15,500 nt of DNA, from positions 1 to 15,500 of the forward strand of contig CAZAAT010000055.1 in assembly GCA_964483175.1 (NCBI GenBank), in the 5' to 3' direction. Position numbers and translations under genes: made by a program. Source of the stretch: JAAYHC01 sp964483175. Its GTDB lineage: Bacteria; Bacillota; UBA5301. The stretch's first letter is position 1. Every line of letters begins with the position of its first letter. Shown one piece after another: positions 15,021 to 15,500 of this stretch. The notes beneath the pieces were generated by a model that was given only the letters and a program-made list of their open reading frames with translations, had not been told where the DNA came from and did not search any database.

Positions 15021-15065
15021 GTTACCATTTTTCGACCCTCAAAGAATTAGAGGAGGCCGGTCCAA

Positions 15066-15500
15066 ATGAGTGAGTTTTTGGCTAATACTCGCGAGATTAT
15101 GCGCGAACGTGTCTGCGCGGCAGCCAAGGAGATGTTCGAGATCAAGCTGGTTGCGGCCACCGGCGGCAATGTCAGCGCCCGGTTGGCGGCTAATGGGATT
15201 TTAATCACCCCCAGCGGGTTGCCGTATCCGCAAATGCAGCCGGCTGATATTGTGCTGATAGATGATGCCGGGGAGACGATCGATGGGAGCCTGCCGCCTT
15301 CGAGCGAGCGCCGGATGCACCTGGCGATCTATCGAAAACGTCCGGATATCGGGGCGATTGTGCATACCCATTCGCCCTATGCGACAGCTTTGGCGGTGGC
15401 CAGCAAGAGCGTACCGGCCTTGCTGCCGGAGTCAGTAATTACCGTGGGCGGGGATATTCCACTAGCCCCGTACTGTAGTCCGGGAACTTGGGAACTAGGG
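15066..15500 (+). CDS. Class II aldolase/adducin family protein, 3' partial
   Basis: The first 145 residues of a zinc-dependent class II aldolase of the fuculose/rhamnulose/ribulose-phosphate group, continuing past the right edge (full family length is about 210-230). Visible motifs: TGGNVSAR (32-39), ITPSGLPY (47-54), the SSE loop with the likely catalytic Glu81, and the zinc-binding HTH at His100 and His102 in IVHTHSPYATAL. A further zinc-binding His should lie beyond the window. AGGAGG at 15051-15056, nine bases before the ATG, gives a strong ribosome binding site. The enzyme would cleave or form a sugar phosphate, or act as a decarboxylase or epimerase; the substrate cannot be assigned from this part. 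It is divergent from the helicase gene and apparently begins a new transcription unit. Confidence 0.9.
   Translation, partial: MSEFLANTREIMRERVCAAAKEMFEIKLVAATGGNVSARLAANGILITPSGLPYPQMQPADIVLIDDAGETIDGSLPPSSERRMHLAIYRKRPDIGAIVHTHSPYATALAVASKSVPALLPESVITVGGDIPLAPYCSPGTWELG

Overview
The window carries the distal end of a type I-C CRISPR-Cas locus, a PucR-regulated uptake and catabolism operon, a DinG-type helicase gene on the minus strand, and the start of a class II aldolase gene. Gene families, strong AGGAGG-type ribosome binding sites, GTG/TTG starts and tight gene packing suggest an anaerobic or thermophilic member of the Bacillota (Firmicutes). The substrate-binding protein has a Sec signal peptide without a lipobox cysteine, which would fit a diderm or Limnochordia-like lineage. 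This placement is inference; there is no rRNA or phylogenetic marker in the window.

Layout. 1-1176: cas1 (5' end missing) and cas2. 1177-1348: leader. 1349-2848: array of 23 repeats of 32 bp and 22 spacers of 33-37 nt, followed by a 24-nt interval and a decayed repeat relic at 2873-2892. The remaining I-C genes (cas3, cas5, cas8c, cas7, cas4) should lie left of the window. 3055-4740: PucR/CdaR-family regulator. 4741-4894: intergenic region with a perfect 19-bp palindrome, TTTGTGCATAATGCACAAA, a third half-site and a terminator-like T-tract. 4895-12845: one long plus-strand operon of eight genes: Asp/Glu/hydantoin-type racemase, DUF1177 protein, peptide-type substrate-binding protein, two permeases, two ATPases and a nitrilase-superfamily amidohydrolase. 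12876-14840, minus strand: DinG/XPD-family Fe-S helicase, convergent with the operon and with a strong promoter at 14900-14928. 15066 to the right edge: N-terminal part of a class II aldolase, divergent from the helicase gene.

How the genes may work together. The transporter (binding protein plus DppBCDF-like parts) would import a peptide-like or amide/ureido compound. The C-N hydrolase would cut an amide or carbamoyl bond, the racemase would interconvert enantiomers, and the DUF1177 protein would perform an unknown step. The PucR-type protein probably responds to the substrate and acts at the palindrome. No hydantoinase, carbamoylase of the M20 family, or other known partner is visible, so the substrate is unknown. 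This operon, with its DUF1177 protein and candidate operator, is the best candidate here for an undescribed pathway. The CRISPR part looks canonical, with some informative details in the leader and trailer.
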